Below are positions 37,709-47,556 of a DNA stretch of 64,000 nucleotides, piece after piece. The position numbers and the translations under genes were made by a program. Origin of the DNA: JAHEJJ01 sp965212205. Lineage in GTDB: Bacteria; Bacteroidota; Bacteroidia; Flavobacteriales; Flavobacteriaceae. Each line of letters starts with the position of its first letter. The stretch's first letter is position 1. The stretch is from positions 1 through 64,000 of the forward strand of contig CBDBUX010000006.1 of NCBI GenBank assembly GCA_965212205.1, given 5' to 3'. A model generated the notes under the pieces. It saw nothing but the letters and a program-made list of their open reading frames with translations. It was not told the origin of the DNA and did no database searches.

Positions 37709-39397
37709 ATGAAAAAGAGATTTATATATTATGCTTGCATGTTCGCCATATTATTGGCTTGCAGCAAAGAATTTACTGAAAAGCCGGCTATTGGTGCACT
37801 TAGCGATGACGCCATTCAAAATGCGCAAGGAGTTGAACTCCTGCTTGTTGGAGCCTATTCTGCCCTCGACGGCATTAGAAATAACCAGGGTGCTTCAGAC
37901 TGGACGGTCAGTGGTGATAACTGGTGGTTCGATGTGATCGCTGATGACGCTCATAAGGGAAGTGAAGATGGTGACCAGCCAGATTTATTCGCTATTGAAA
38001 TTTATAACTGGAGTACCGCCAACCCATACTTTTTCGGACGTTGGAATGCGCTATTTGCTGGCGTTAACCGGGCTAATGCTGTACTCGACCTGGTGAGTAA
38101 AATAGAAGAAGGTGATTTTACCGCACAGATGGCAGAGGCACGATTCCTAAGAGGACATTATAATATGGAACTGGTAAAGATCTATGGTAATGTTCCCTAT
38201 ATTTCTGAGGAGAATTTTGCCAATGTAGAGTTTAATCAGGCCAATCCAGGACCCATCTGGGATCAGATCGAAGCGGATTTTCAATTTGCAATAGACAATT
38301 TACCAGGCACTGCCGGAGAGGCCGGAAAGCCAACAACTCTTACAGCACAAGCGTTTAAAGGTAAAGCCCATATGTTCCAGCAAGAATACGATCAGGCTAA
38401 AACACTTTTCGACGCTGTAATCGGTTCTGGTGTTTACGCTCTAATTCCAGAATTTGTTGATAATTTCAGGTTGGCTGGGGACAATAGTACTGAATCGGTT
38501 TTTGCTATACAGTTCACCACAGATGGAGGGCAGTCTCTTAACGGGAACCGAGGAGGTACCTTGAACTTCCCGAATCCCGGACCATTCGCCTCATGTTGTG
38601 GATTCTATCAACCTTCACAGGATCTGGCAAATGCCTATCAGACAGACGGTAGCGGACTCCCACTTCTAGATACCTTTAATCAGACCGATATTGCCAATGA
38701 TTATAATGTAACCAGTGCAGATCCTTTTACTCCTCATGCGGGTAATTTAGATCCCCGTATCGACTATACTATAGGTAGAAGAGGGATCGATTATAACGGA
38801 TATGGACTTCATATTGGTAAGGATTGGATTAGGGCTGGTTTTGGAGATATATCCGGGCCCTATCTGCCCAAAAAGAACGTTTATTATGCCGGTGAAGACG
38901 GTAATGTAGGTACAGGAGCCTGGGGGCAGCAGCACTCTGGTATTAATTACCATATCATGCGATATGCTGATCTACTGCTCATGAGAGCCGAGATCGCCGT
39001 AGAGGAGAATGATCTTCCTACTGCACTTGGTATTGTCAATCAGATCAGGGCCAGGGCAAGAGACGGATCCTATGTCCAAAATGAAGCAGGTACCGCCGAT
39101 GCCGCCAACTATGTGATCAATGAATATGCCTCTTTCGCAGATCAGGATGAAGCTAGGAAAGCTGTACGTTTCGAGCGGCGCCTGGAATTGGGAATGGAAG
39201 GGCATAGACTATTCGACCTTCGCCGATGGGGTGTTGATGAAGCAGTAATAAATGCATACATTCCTAACGAAGCGCGTACCATTACCAATTTTGGAACGAA
39301 AGCTGGAACCTATATGTCATTTATGAATCTTTTGCCAATTCCTGTTCTTGCATTAGATTTAAGTGGTGGTGTTTTAGAACAAAACACTGGTTATTAA
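37709..39397 (+). CDS. SusD/RagB family glycan-binding outer-membrane lipoprotein
   Basis: A 562-residue lipoprotein (FAILLACSKEF) that lids the preceding SusC barrel and binds incoming oligosaccharides. TPR-like helices appear in the N-terminal half (AEARFLRGHYNMELVKIYGNVPYI, the SusD core signature). The C-terminal RagB/SusD domain has NYHIMRYADLLLMRAEIAVEEN and VRFERRLELGMEGHRLFDLRRWG, both diagnostic. Directly coupled to susC. A strong terminator follows the stop by 24 bp, so susCD is a two-gene transcript. Confidence 0.96.
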   Translation: MKKRFIYYACMFAILLACSKEFTEKPAIGALSDDAIQNAQGVELLLVGAYSALDGIRNNQGASDWTVSGDNWWFDVIADDAHKGSEDGDQPDLFAIEIYNWSTANPYFFGRWNALFAGVNRANAVLDLVSKIEEGDFTAQMAEARFLRGHYNMELVKIYGNVPYISEENFANVEFNQANPGPIWDQIEADFQFAIDNLPGTAGEAGKPTTLTAQAFKGKAHMFQQEYDQAKTLFDAVIGSGVYALIPEFVDNFRLAGDNSTESVFAIQFTTDGGQSLNGNRGGTLNFPNPGPFASCCGFYQPSQDLANAYQTDGSGLPLLDTFNQTDIANDYNVTSADPFTPHAGNLDPRIDYTIGRRGIDYNGYGLHIGKDWIRAGFGDISGPYLPKKNVYYAGEDGNVGTGAWGQQHSGINYHIMRYADLLLMRAEIAVEENDLPTALGIVNQIRARARDGSYVQNEAGTADAANYVINEYASFADQDEARKAVRFERRLELGMEGHRLFDLRRWGVDEAVINAYIPNEARTITNFGTKAGTYMSFMNLLPIPVLALDLSGGVLEQNTGY

Positions 39398-39420
39398 ATA
39401 TTTTATTGAAAAATAACTCA

Positions 39421-39458
39421 AACGCGGAATCTCAACAGTAGAGATTCCGCGTTTTTTT
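39421..39458 (+). terminator. Rho-independent terminator after susD
   Basis: The stem ACGCGGAATCTC / GAGATTCCGCGT pairs perfectly over 12 bp (13 with the flanking A-T), with a 7-base loop (AACAGTA), and is followed by seven T residues. It ends the susCD transcript. Confidence 0.92.
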
Positions 39459-39489
39459 GATCCCTTACCAGACCGAATCTTTATCTTTG
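39457..39489 (+). promoter_or_regulatory. Promoter of the FG-GAP/UnbV lipoprotein gene
   Basis: TATCTTTG (39482-39489) is an exact TAnnTTTG -7 element, with TTG at 39457-39459 giving a 22-bp spacer within the 17-23 range of Bacteroidota promoters. The -33 TTG is formed by the end of the susD terminator T-run. Confidence 0.6.
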
Positions 39490-39509
39490 ATATTCTATAT
39501 TTAGCTTGA

Positions 39510-42500
39510 ATGAAACGATGTTTTTCGCTTTTGTTAGTTTTTGCCAGCCTCATTTCCTGTACGAAAAAGGCAGATGAAAATCTTTTGTTTAAAAAATTGG
39601 AGGCCTCTGAAACAGGTATTCATTTCGATAATCGCCTGACCGAAAACGATTCTCTCAATTATTTCACCTATTCATACCTCTATATGGGTGGTGGGATCGC
39701 AGCCGGAGACATTAATAATGATGGGTTAACAGACTTGTTCTTTACCGGCAATATGGTGCCCAACAAACTATATCTCAACAAGGGTAATCTCACCTTCGAA
39801 GATATAACCAAAAATGCTGGTATTGCCGGAGATGATCGCTGGTATACCGGAGTCACCATGGCCGATGTGAACAACGATGGCCTCCTCGACATTTACTGCT
39901 CTGTAGGCGGTAAATTCGCTCCAAAGGAAAATGAGCTCTACATTAACAATGGAGACCTTAGCTTTTCAGAACAAGCTGAGAATTATGGCCTGGCAGATCC
40001 GGGCAATAGTGTCCAGGCTACTTTCTTCGACTACGACAAGGACGGAGACCTCGACATGTACCTGGCTAACTATCCACCCACACCTTTTAATGCGCCAAAT
40101 CAATACTACCAGTTTAAAACCCAATACCCAAAGGAAACAGAGACGGATAAACTCTACCAGAACAACGCAGGCCATTTCAACGATGTTGCCGAAGAAGCTG
40201 GACTGCGTACTTTTGGGCTATCACTTAGCGCGACCGTGGGTGATCTCAATGCCGATGGCTGGCCGGATCTTTACATTTCCAATGATTTCAGCACCCCAGA
40301 TTATCTTTTTATCAATAACCAGGATGGCACTTTTGATGAACAGGTGCGCAGGCTTACAAAGAATACCTCCTTTTATGGAATGGGCGTAGACATTGCTGAT
40401 TTTAATAACGACACCTGGCTCGACATCATACAGGCCGATATGACCGCAAAAGACAATCGAAGAGCCAAAGCCAATATGGCCAGCATGAATCCGGCCCTTT
40501 TCTGGAGTACCGTCAATTCCGGTTTTCATTATCAGTATATGCAGAACAGCCTCCAGCTCAATAATGGTCTCATGCAGGATACCTTACCCGATTTTAGCAA
40601 TATCTCTCGCCTGGCAGGTGTTTCTTCTACCGATTGGAGCTGGGGACCCCTATTTGCCGATCTCGATAACGACGGCTGGAAAGACATTTATATCTCAAAT
40701 GGTACCCGTCGAGAGATTAACAACCGGGATTATTTTTTGCAGCGCGAAGCGGAGAATAACCCTATGGACAGCCTCCTGCAAAGGAGCCTTGCCATCCCAT
40801 CAGAAAAAATAGACAACTTCGTTTATCGTAATAACCACGATCTCACCTTCGAACAGATAAATACTGATTGGGGCCTGGAATTCAAAGGATTTTCCAATGG
40901 TTCTGTATATGCCGATCTGGACAACGACGGAGACCTGGAAATCATTATCAACAACATAGACGACCATGCAGTGGTATTTGAGAATAAGGCCTCCCAGCGG
41001 GCGAACTATATCGGGATGACCTTCAGAGGGCCCGATAAGAATAAATTCGGACTTGGGGTCAAAGTCTTGCTTAAACAAGGTGATACAAAACAGTTTCAGG
41101 AACTTACCCTCAGCAGAGGGTTCCAGTCGTCCGTAGCTCCCGGATTTCATTTTGGGCTTGGTGATGCCGATTTGGTCGACACCATTGAAGTTCAATGGCC
41201 CGATGGCAGGATAGAAATACTCAAAGCCGTGGAAGCCAACCAGCAGCTGATCATAGAACATTCTAATTCAATACCTGCGAAAGCTGAGAGCATTGCATCA
41301 CAGGATTTATTATTCACAACTGTGAGAGATAGTCTAACTATTGTGACCCACCAGCATCAGGAGAATTACTATGACGATTTTGCTAACGAGATTTTACTTC
41401 CTCACCAAACCTCAACTTTCGGACCCAATGTGGCCGTAGGCGATCTGAATGGCGATGCACTGGATGATCTGGTAGTTGGAGGGGCAAGCGGTCAGGCCAC
41501 CGCTGTTTTTTTACAGGATAAACTGGGAGGATTTACCCGTCTGGCTTCAGAGATCTTTGAGTCTGAAAAAGAATACGAAGACCTGGGTATAGAACTCCTC
41601 GATGCTAACGGTGATGGCTTTAACGACCTGTACCTCGTAAGTGGTGGTAATGAATTCGAACCCGGATCGGAGCTCCTTCAAGACAGGCTTTATATAAACG
41701 ATGGTAAAGCTAATTTTACTCGTTTGCTTAATGCCCTGCCTGAAATTAGGACCAGTGGCTCCAGGGCACAAGGCATCGATTACGACAATGATGGTGATGT
41801 AGATTTATTGGTTTGTGGACGACTGGTCCCGGGCCACTATCCCATGCCGGCTGATAGCTATCTGCTCGAGAATATCAGTTCCGAAGGAAAAATTGAATTC
41901 AAAGATATAACCGATACCAAAGCCCCGGGATTACGTCAATTAGGGTTGGCCACAGATGCCATCTGGACAGATTACGATGGTGATGGTGATGCCGATATCT
42001 TCGCGGTAGGTGAATGGATGCCGCTTACAATCTTTGAGAACAATGGTGGAAGCTTTACCGATGTATCTAATAACCTCCTGGCAGAGGATAGTACCGGTTG
42101 GTGGTTTAGCATTGCAGAAGGCGATTTTGACCAGGATGGTGATCCCGATTATATCGTAGGCAACCTTGGTATTAACTACAAGTACAAAGCCAATGCAGAT
42201 GAAACTTTTGATATCTACTACAATGATTTTGATAACTCTGGTACCGGCGACATTGTGCTGAGCTATTTTAACGGTGGTAAGAAGTATCCCTTGAGGGGCA
42301 GGGAATGTTCTTCCCAGCAAATGCCAGGTATAAAAAAGAAATTCGGTGATTATGCTTCGTTTTCAACGGCTACGCTTGAGGACGTTTATACCGATGAATA
42401 TCTCGAAGCCTCGCTTCACTACCGGGTAAAGTCATTTGAGAGTATATATCTAGAGAACAGAGATGGAATCTTAGTCTCTCATTCCCTTCCTATTCTGGCG

Positions 42501-42848
42501 CAATTTTCATCCATTAATCAGATATTGGTTAAAGACTTCGATGGTGACCAACTGCCCGATGCCGTGGTTGCCGGTAACCTTTACGGATCTGAAGTGGAAA
42601 CTCCGAGGAATGATGCTGGCATCGGCATGTTTCTAAAAGGAGATGGTAGTGGTAATATGAAGGCCATTCCCAACCGGGTTTCCGGACTCTTTGCGCCAGG
42701 AGATGTAAAAGACATGGCCATGATCACCATCGGCAACTCGGACTATATCGTAGTGGCTAAAAACAACGACTTCCTCCAATTTATCGAGCTACGATCGGCT
42801 ATGGCTAAGGACGATCTAGTTGCCCAAGAGCATCCTCAACAGAAGTAG
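39510..42848 (+). CDS. FG-GAP/VCBS-repeat lipoprotein with ASPIC/UnbV domain
   Basis: A 1112-residue surface-type lipoprotein (LLLVFASLISCTKK). It carries many FG-GAP/VCBS Ca-binding repeats of the D-x-N-x-D-G-x-x-D form (DINNDGLTDLFF, DVNNDGLLDIYC, DYDKDGDLDMYL, DLDNDGDLEIII and others), indicating beta-propellers. An ASPIC/UnbV domain lies at residues ~510-590 (GLGVKVLLKQGDTKQFQEL ... GFHFGLG), with a second propeller set behind it. Members of this family often accompany SusCD pairs in marine Bacteroidota; the function is unknown but probably glycan or protein binding. Its 3' end overlaps the convergent YyaL-type gene by 44 bp. Confidence 0.9.
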   Translation: MKRCFSLLLVFASLISCTKKADENLLFKKLEASETGIHFDNRLTENDSLNYFTYSYLYMGGGIAAGDINNDGLTDLFFTGNMVPNKLYLNKGNLTFEDITKNAGIAGDDRWYTGVTMADVNNDGLLDIYCSVGGKFAPKENELYINNGDLSFSEQAENYGLADPGNSVQATFFDYDKDGDLDMYLANYPPTPFNAPNQYYQFKTQYPKETETDKLYQNNAGHFNDVAEEAGLRTFGLSLSATVGDLNADGWPDLYISNDFSTPDYLFINNQDGTFDEQVRRLTKNTSFYGMGVDIADFNNDTWLDIIQADMTAKDNRRAKANMASMNPALFWSTVNSGFHYQYMQNSLQLNNGLMQDTLPDFSNISRLAGVSSTDWSWGPLFADLDNDGWKDIYISNGTRREINNRDYFLQREAENNPMDSLLQRSLAIPSEKIDNFVYRNNHDLTFEQINTDWGLEFKGFSNGSVYADLDNDGDLEIIINNIDDHAVVFENKASQRANYIGMTFRGPDKNKFGLGVKVLLKQGDTKQFQELTLSRGFQSSVAPGFHFGLGDADLVDTIEVQWPDGRIEILKAVEANQQLIIEHSNSIPAKAESIASQDLLFTTVRDSLTIVTHQHQENYYDDFANEILLPHQTSTFGPNVAVGDLNGDALDDLVVGGASGQATAVFLQDKLGGFTRLASEIFESEKEYEDLGIELLDANGDGFNDLYLVSGGNEFEPGSELLQDRLYINDGKANFTRLLNALPEIRTSGSRAQGIDYDNDGDVDLLVCGRLVPGHYPMPADSYLLENISSEGKIEFKDITDTKAPGLRQLGLATDAIWTDYDGDGDADIFAVGEWMPLTIFENNGGSFTDVSNNLLAEDSTGWWFSIAEGDFDQDGDPDYIVGNLGINYKYKANADETFDIYYNDFDNSGTGDIVLSYFNGGKKYPLRGRECSSQQMPGIKKKFGDYASFSTATLEDVYTDEYLEASLHYRVKSFESIYLENRDGILVSHSLPILAQFSSINQILVKDFDGDQLPDAVVAGNLYGSEVETPRNDAGIGMFLKGDGSGNMKAIPNRVSGLFAPGDVKDMAMITIGNSDYIVVAKNNDFLQFIELRSAMAKDDLVAQEHPQQK

Positions 42849-44898
42849 TTGGTAATTTACAGCTGTTATTCTGGCAGACAAAAATATACGTCTCGTCTTC
42901 AAAATACCGATCCTTAAAAAGAGGGAGCTCACTCGGCACGGCACTCGCCACCACCAGTGCATTTGGCAGAGATTGGGTCTGTAATTTTGCAGCAGTTGAT
43001 AAAGCCTCGCTTCCGACAACCGCGATCTCATAATAAGGGAAGGTCTTGTTTAACAATAAGCTGCCCCACTCGGTATAATTAGATCCATCTTCCACAAAGG
43101 CCGGGATCACTACCTCGACTGCTCTTTCTACCGATCTCAGAGCCGTGGTATCGTATAAGATATGACCTAATTTCAACTGATTCTTAAACAGTGTTGCATT
43201 GGGTGAAGGCATCACCCCGTCATTGATTTTTACGATTTTGGAAATCAAATCGCTATTGCGTTTATATCGGTAGAGCGGAGAATTTGAATCCCTGAATTCC
43301 TTGTTGACTATGTTATTTAGTTTTTTTGCCCAATCGAGATATTCGGGCTTTGCGGTAATCTCATATAACGAAAGTACTGCCGCGGTTAAATAGGTATAGT
43401 CGTCCAGGAATCCATCGATCTTCCTGCTATTCTCCTTGTAGGAGTGGATTAAATATTCACCGTCAAAACTTTTCTCTATTAGGAATTCGAAAGATGCCTC
43501 GGCGGCAATTAGAAATTTCTCATCACCAAAACTTTTATATGCTTCCGATAAGCCCTGTATTAACAAAGCATTCCATGAGGTGATAATTTTATCATCGAGA
43601 CCCGGACGGACCCTTTGCTGCCTGGCACGGAGTAACTCGTCCTTCCATGATCCCACCAGGATTTTGAATTCATTAATGTTAAGAGCGTGTTCAGCAGCGA
43701 AGTTGAAATCGTTTTCCAGTTTATGCAAAACATAGCGGTCTCCCTCCCATACCTTGTCGGGTTGTATGGCAAAGTATTCCGCAAATAGATCGTAATCCGA
43801 GCCCAGTACATCCTGAAGCTCCTGGGTTGTCCAGATATAAAATTTACCTTCCTCGCCTTCACTATCGGCATCAATGGCCGAATAATAACCACCGCCAGGG
43901 TTTTTCATCTCCCTTTCCAGGAAGTCAAAGCTTTCATAGACCAGTTCTTTATATTCGGCGCTATTAAACTGCCTAAAGGCCTTGGCATACAAGCCTATGA
44001 GCTGGGCATTGTCGTAGAGCATTTTTTCGAAATGTGGCACCTTCCAGTTTGGATCTGTACTATACCTGAAAAACCCTCCTCCTACATGATCATAAATTCC
44101 TCCCAGCGCTATCTTATCGAGAGTATTTTTAACATGATCCATCACCTGTGGTTCGCCGGCAAGTGATCCGTAGTCTATCAGGAAGCTATAATTGGAGGGA
44201 AGTGCGAATTTTTGTCTGCCCTGATTACCGCCCCACTCTCTGTCCCAATTACCACTCCAGTTTACCAGACCTTCTTTTAGGAGTTCTCGTTTTAACTCAG
44301 CTCTGTTATCACCAGGCTGTATCAAATTGACTTCCTGAACACCTGCCGCTACCCTATTGGCATATTCCCTTGCCCTTGCCGGATCATCACGGTACATCTT
44401 GCTGATCTCAGTAATAACCTGCTTCCATTGAGCATTGGTATGATAGGTACCCCCATAAAGTGGCTTTCCGTCGGGCAGTGTAATTACATTTAAAGGCCAG
44501 CCTCCACTCCCTTTAATCAGCTGAAGAGCCGTCATATATACCTGGTCCACATCTGGGCGTTCCTCTCGGTCTACCTTAATGTTGATGAAATTCTCATTCA
44601 TCAACGCGGCGATATCCTCATCTTCAAAAGTTTCTTCTTCCATCACATGGCACCAATGACAGGAAGAATACCCGATACTTACCAACACGAGTTTATCCGC
44701 AGCCTTGGCTTCTTCCAATGCCTCGGGGCTCCAGGCTCTCCAATTCACAGGATTATGTGCGTGTTGCAGCAGATATGGGCTGGTTTCCTCAATAAGCGCA
44801 TTAGTGAACTTATGAGACTGTTCTGCCTTTTCAGCCTCCTTGCAGGAAATGATCAGTACGGCAAGACTCAGCAATAACAACCCTTTTTTTAAATCCAT
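42805..44898 (-). CDS. Thioredoxin-domain lipoprotein of the YyaL/SSP411 (DUF255) family
   Basis: A ~697-residue protein. The DUF255 thioredoxin-like domain at ~30-190 has TSPYLLQHAHNPVNW, GYSSCHWCHVM (CxxC) and KVDREERPDVDQVYM. An (alpha/alpha)6-barrel-like C-terminal region follows, resembling N-acylglucosamine 2-epimerase/cellobiose epimerase folds (HVGGGFFRYSTDPNWKVPHFEKMLYDNAQL; residues ~255-285). The ATG at 44898 is chosen because it begins a lipoprotein signal (MDLKKGLLLLSLAVLIISC); the frame is open further upstream without homology. Last gene of the five-gene minus-strand operon. Function unknown. Confidence 0.9.
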   Translation of the reverse strand: MDLKKGLLLLSLAVLIISCKEAEKAEQSHKFTNALIEETSPYLLQHAHNPVNWRAWSPEALEEAKAADKLVLVSIGYSSCHWCHVMEEETFEDEDIAALMNENFINIKVDREERPDVDQVYMTALQLIKGSGGWPLNVITLPDGKPLYGGTYHTNAQWKQVITEISKMYRDDPARAREYANRVAAGVQEVNLIQPGDNRAELKRELLKEGLVNWSGNWDREWGGNQGRQKFALPSNYSFLIDYGSLAGEPQVMDHVKNTLDKIALGGIYDHVGGGFFRYSTDPNWKVPHFEKMLYDNAQLIGLYAKAFRQFNSAEYKELVYESFDFLEREMKNPGGGYYSAIDADSEGEEGKFYIWTTQELQDVLGSDYDLFAEYFAIQPDKVWEGDRYVLHKLENDFNFAAEHALNINEFKILVGSWKDELLRARQQRVRPGLDDKIITSWNALLIQGLSEAYKSFGDEKFLIAAEASFEFLIEKSFDGEYLIHSYKENSRKIDGFLDDYTYLTAAVLSLYEITAKPEYLDWAKKLNNIVNKEFRDSNSPLYRYKRNSDLISKIVKINDGVMPSPNATLFKNQLKLGHILYDTTALRSVERAVEVVIPAFVEDGSNYTEWGSLLLNKTFPYYEIAVVGSEALSTAAKLQTQSLPNALVVASAVPSELPLFKDRYFEDETYIFVCQNNSCKLPTTSVEDALGQLDRP

Positions 44899-44966
44899 TA
44901 TTCTCAATTGATATCTAAGATGAATCAGAAAGCTAAAGTACAACACATGATCCGATGGTACGATAC

Positions 44967-46454
44967 TCAATACTCATTTTGATGCTTAAAGTCACCGAAT
45001 CGATATTTAATGGTCTTTTTCAAAGGGATTTGCATACCACCGGTCTCCTCGAGCCATCGATACAGCTCTGTAGACATCGACTTAGCTTCTTCCTGAAAAC
45101 TTGGGTCTCCGATAAGATTAAATTGTTCGGCAGGATCTTTCTGAAGATCATATAACTCGTTTCGATCCCAGATTCCATGGTACCTGATGTATTTATAACG
45201 ATCTGTACGCATTCCAAAAACCGTTGGGGTCATCGGGAAGTCGTATTCCCAATAGTATTCGTAGAAGATCGCTTTTCTTGGATTAGTAGTATCTTCCTTC
45301 TTTAGAAGCGGGATCATGGAAATACCCCCCATATGATCCGGAAGCTCTATGCCCGCCACATGCAGTATGGTAGGCGCTATATCTATATTTTGAACCATCT
45401 GTGTTAATTCCTGCTTACCTTCTGTTAATTCAGGACATCTTAGCAACATCGGAACTTTTACAGATTCCTCATAGAAGTGCCTTTTGTCTATTAAGCCATG
45501 CTCTCCCCAGCTAAAACCATTATCTCCCATATAAATGATCAGCGTAGACTCGGCCAGACCCTTTTTTTCCAGATAATCCAATATCTTACCAACACTGTCG
45601 TCTACACCCATCAGTGTTTCACAATAATCAACCACAAGTTCCTGTAGTTCCCCATTTCCGTGATACATATAATCTACACCATGCCAGCTTATGCGTTGAT
45701 CGGCTACCCACTGGGGCCATTTGAGGTCTCTGTATTCTCCGGTTTTAGTTTGATAGTAAGTAGAGGGAAGTTCAATTTTTTGTCCTTTATACATTCCTTT
45801 ATGCCGTTTGGAAGGCTTAAATGCGGCATGCACGGCTTTATGGGACAGATAAAGGAAAAAAGGTTTCTCTTCACTGCGTTGGTCGAGCCAGTCGATGGCA
45901 TGATCGGTAAGCAGATCGGTGATATATGTTGAATCCTGGTACTTCTGGTGTTTTCCGTTGATGTTCAGTTCAGGATTGTAATAGACCCCCTGTCCCTTAA
46001 AGCTTTCCCAATGATCGAAGCCAGGTCTGGGATCATCGTTGGCATCTCCCATATGCCATTTGCCAAAAAAGGAAGTCTGATAACCTGCCTGTTGTAAATA
46101 TTGTGGAAAATAGGTCAGATTACCAGGGTCCGGGGCATGATTATCCACAATGGTATGCTGATGGGAATAAAGCCCGGTAAGGATCGAGGCCCTGCTGGGA
46201 GAACATAGGGATGTGGTGACAAAGGCATTGGGAAAATATACTCCTTCAGCCGCAAGCCGATCGAGATTAGGGGTCTTTAACCAGGGTACTTTGTTGGTAA
46301 AGCCCATATAGTCGTATCGATGATCGTCGGTTAATATGAAGATGACATTGCGTTTTAGACCACCATCCTTCTCCATATTTGATACATCTTCTGCCTGGGC
46401 AAAACACCCAATTACCAGTCCTACTAAAAATATGCTGAACAAACTCAATTTCAT
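44967..46454 (-). CDS. Family S1 sulfatase (Cys-type, formylglycine-dependent)
   Basis: A 495-residue exported arylsulfatase-superfamily enzyme. The hydrophobic N-terminus ends in VIGCFAQ (lipobox-like or signal peptidase I site). ILTDDHRYD provides metal-binding Asp residues, and SLCSPSRASILTG contains the C-x-P-x-R maturation motif in which Cys becomes formylglycine, needing a maturase elsewhere in the genome. MGDNGFSWGEHGLIDKRHFYEESVKVPML holds the second metal site (DNG; ~residues 310-340). It probably removes sulfate esters from a carbohydrate, as the operon contains a transporter, an esterase and a KDPG-type aldolase. The S1 subfamily cannot be assigned by eye. Confidence 0.92.
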   Translation of the reverse strand: MKLSLFSIFLVGLVIGCFAQAEDVSNMEKDGGLKRNVIFILTDDHRYDYMGFTNKVPWLKTPNLDRLAAEGVYFPNAFVTTSLCSPSRASILTGLYSHQHTIVDNHAPDPGNLTYFPQYLQQAGYQTSFFGKWHMGDANDDPRPGFDHWESFKGQGVYYNPELNINGKHQKYQDSTYITDLLTDHAIDWLDQRSEEKPFFLYLSHKAVHAAFKPSKRHKGMYKGQKIELPSTYYQTKTGEYRDLKWPQWVADQRISWHGVDYMYHGNGELQELVVDYCETLMGVDDSVGKILDYLEKKGLAESTLIIYMGDNGFSWGEHGLIDKRHFYEESVKVPMLLRCPELTEGKQELTQMVQNIDIAPTILHVAGIELPDHMGGISMIPLLKKEDTTNPRKAIFYEYYWEYDFPMTPTVFGMRTDRYKYIRYHGIWDRNELYDLQKDPAEQFNLIGDPSFQEEAKSMSTELYRWLEETGGMQIPLKKTIKYRFGDFKHQNEY

Positions 46455-46465
46455 ACCTTATCTTT

Positions 46466-47554
46466 TTAGGTTTCTTTTGCTACAGTTGTACCTACAGATC
46501 TTCCACGCCACCATGTGGCCAGAGACGAACCTGTAATATTCATCATAGGGCCAAAAACCGCGGGGGCTAGACCCATTGTGGCCACCCTGCCCATTTCCAA
46601 AGCAATACCAGAAGCCAGTCCGGCATTTTGCATACCTACCTCAAAGGCTACCGTCCTGGCCGACTTTTGATCGAGGCCTACCAGTCGGCTACCCCAATAT
46701 CCAAAGAAATAGCCTGCAGAATTGTGCAGAATAACGGCCAATACCAAGGTAAGCCCGATAGCAAGAAGTGCGTCCCTCCCTGCTGCGGTGATAATGGTTA
46801 TAATAATGGCTATCCCAGCCATTGAAACCACTGGCATGGCCTTATCGAGCCAAGGAAATCGACCATGCGCGAAACGGTTAAAAACCAAACCTCCGATAAT
46901 AGGCAGGATTACGATTTTTATAATACTCCACAGCATAGCCAGAAAGTCGATAGGTACCAGTTCATTGGCGAGAAGCTGCATTAAAAAGGGTGTACATACC
47001 GGTGCCAAAAGCGTAGCAACCGCGGTTAAGGTAAGCGACAAAGCCAGATTTGCTTTGGAGATAAAAGCCATAACATTAGATGCCAGACCGCTGGGTGAAC
47101 TCCCCACCAATATAATACCAGCTGCGATCTCAGGTGGGAAATTAAAAAGATATGCCAGGCCAAAACCTACAAAAGGCATAATAGTAAATTGACAAACGAT
47201 CCCTACCAGTACCCCTTTTGGCATTTGAATTACCCCCCTGAAATCTTTTAAGCTCATGGCGGTACCCATACCGAACATTATTACCATCAATAGGGGGACA
47301 ATAAGTTTTTTGAGATCGAAGTTTCCGATCGTGCTAAAATATTCAGGATAATAGAGCGAGGCCGTAACCGCTGCAAATATCCAGACAGTATATGCAAAGC
47401 CTCCAAGAACACGGTGTTTCCTAATCGCTATGGCCAATAGAATAAGAAACAAGACCAGCAAAGGACCTGTAGCTACAACCCTTCCCATAAACAGGAGTAT
47501 CAGGCTTGCTGTTCCTGTTAGAAATGTTGCGACGAAAAGTATCTTATTCCACAT
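46466..47554 (-). CDS. Bile acid:sodium symporter (BASS) family transporter
   Basis: A 362-residue inner-membrane protein with about ten helices. The segment PLLMVIMFGMGTAMSLKDFRGVI and the helix-break region FEVGMQNAGLASGIAL with its E/Q/N residues are BASS-family Na+- and substrate-binding signatures; GSSPSGLASNVMAF is the first crossover motif. Bacterial relatives import organic anions such as pyruvate, pantoate or other oxo-acids with sodium. Placed between an esterase and a sulfatase and upstream of neither permease nor kinase, it may import a sugar-acid product. It starts 2 bp after the preceding stop. Confidence 0.9.
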   Translation of the reverse strand: MWNKILFVATFLTGTASLILLFMGRVVATGPLLVLFLILLAIAIRKHRVLGGFAYTVWIFAAVTASLYYPEYFSTIGNFDLKKLIVPLLMVIMFGMGTAMSLKDFRGVIQMPKGVLVGIVCQFTIMPFVGFGLAYLFNFPPEIAAGIILVGSSPSGLASNVMAFISKANLALSLTLTAVATLLAPVCTPFLMQLLANELVPIDFLAMLWSIIKIVILPIIGGLVFNRFAHGRFPWLDKAMPVVSMAGIAIIITIITAAGRDALLAIGLTLVLAVILHNSAGYFFGYWGSRLVGLDQKSARTVAFEVGMQNAGLASGIALEMGRVATMGLAPAVFGPMMNITGSSLATWWRGRSVGTTVAKET

Positions 47555-47556
47555 AT

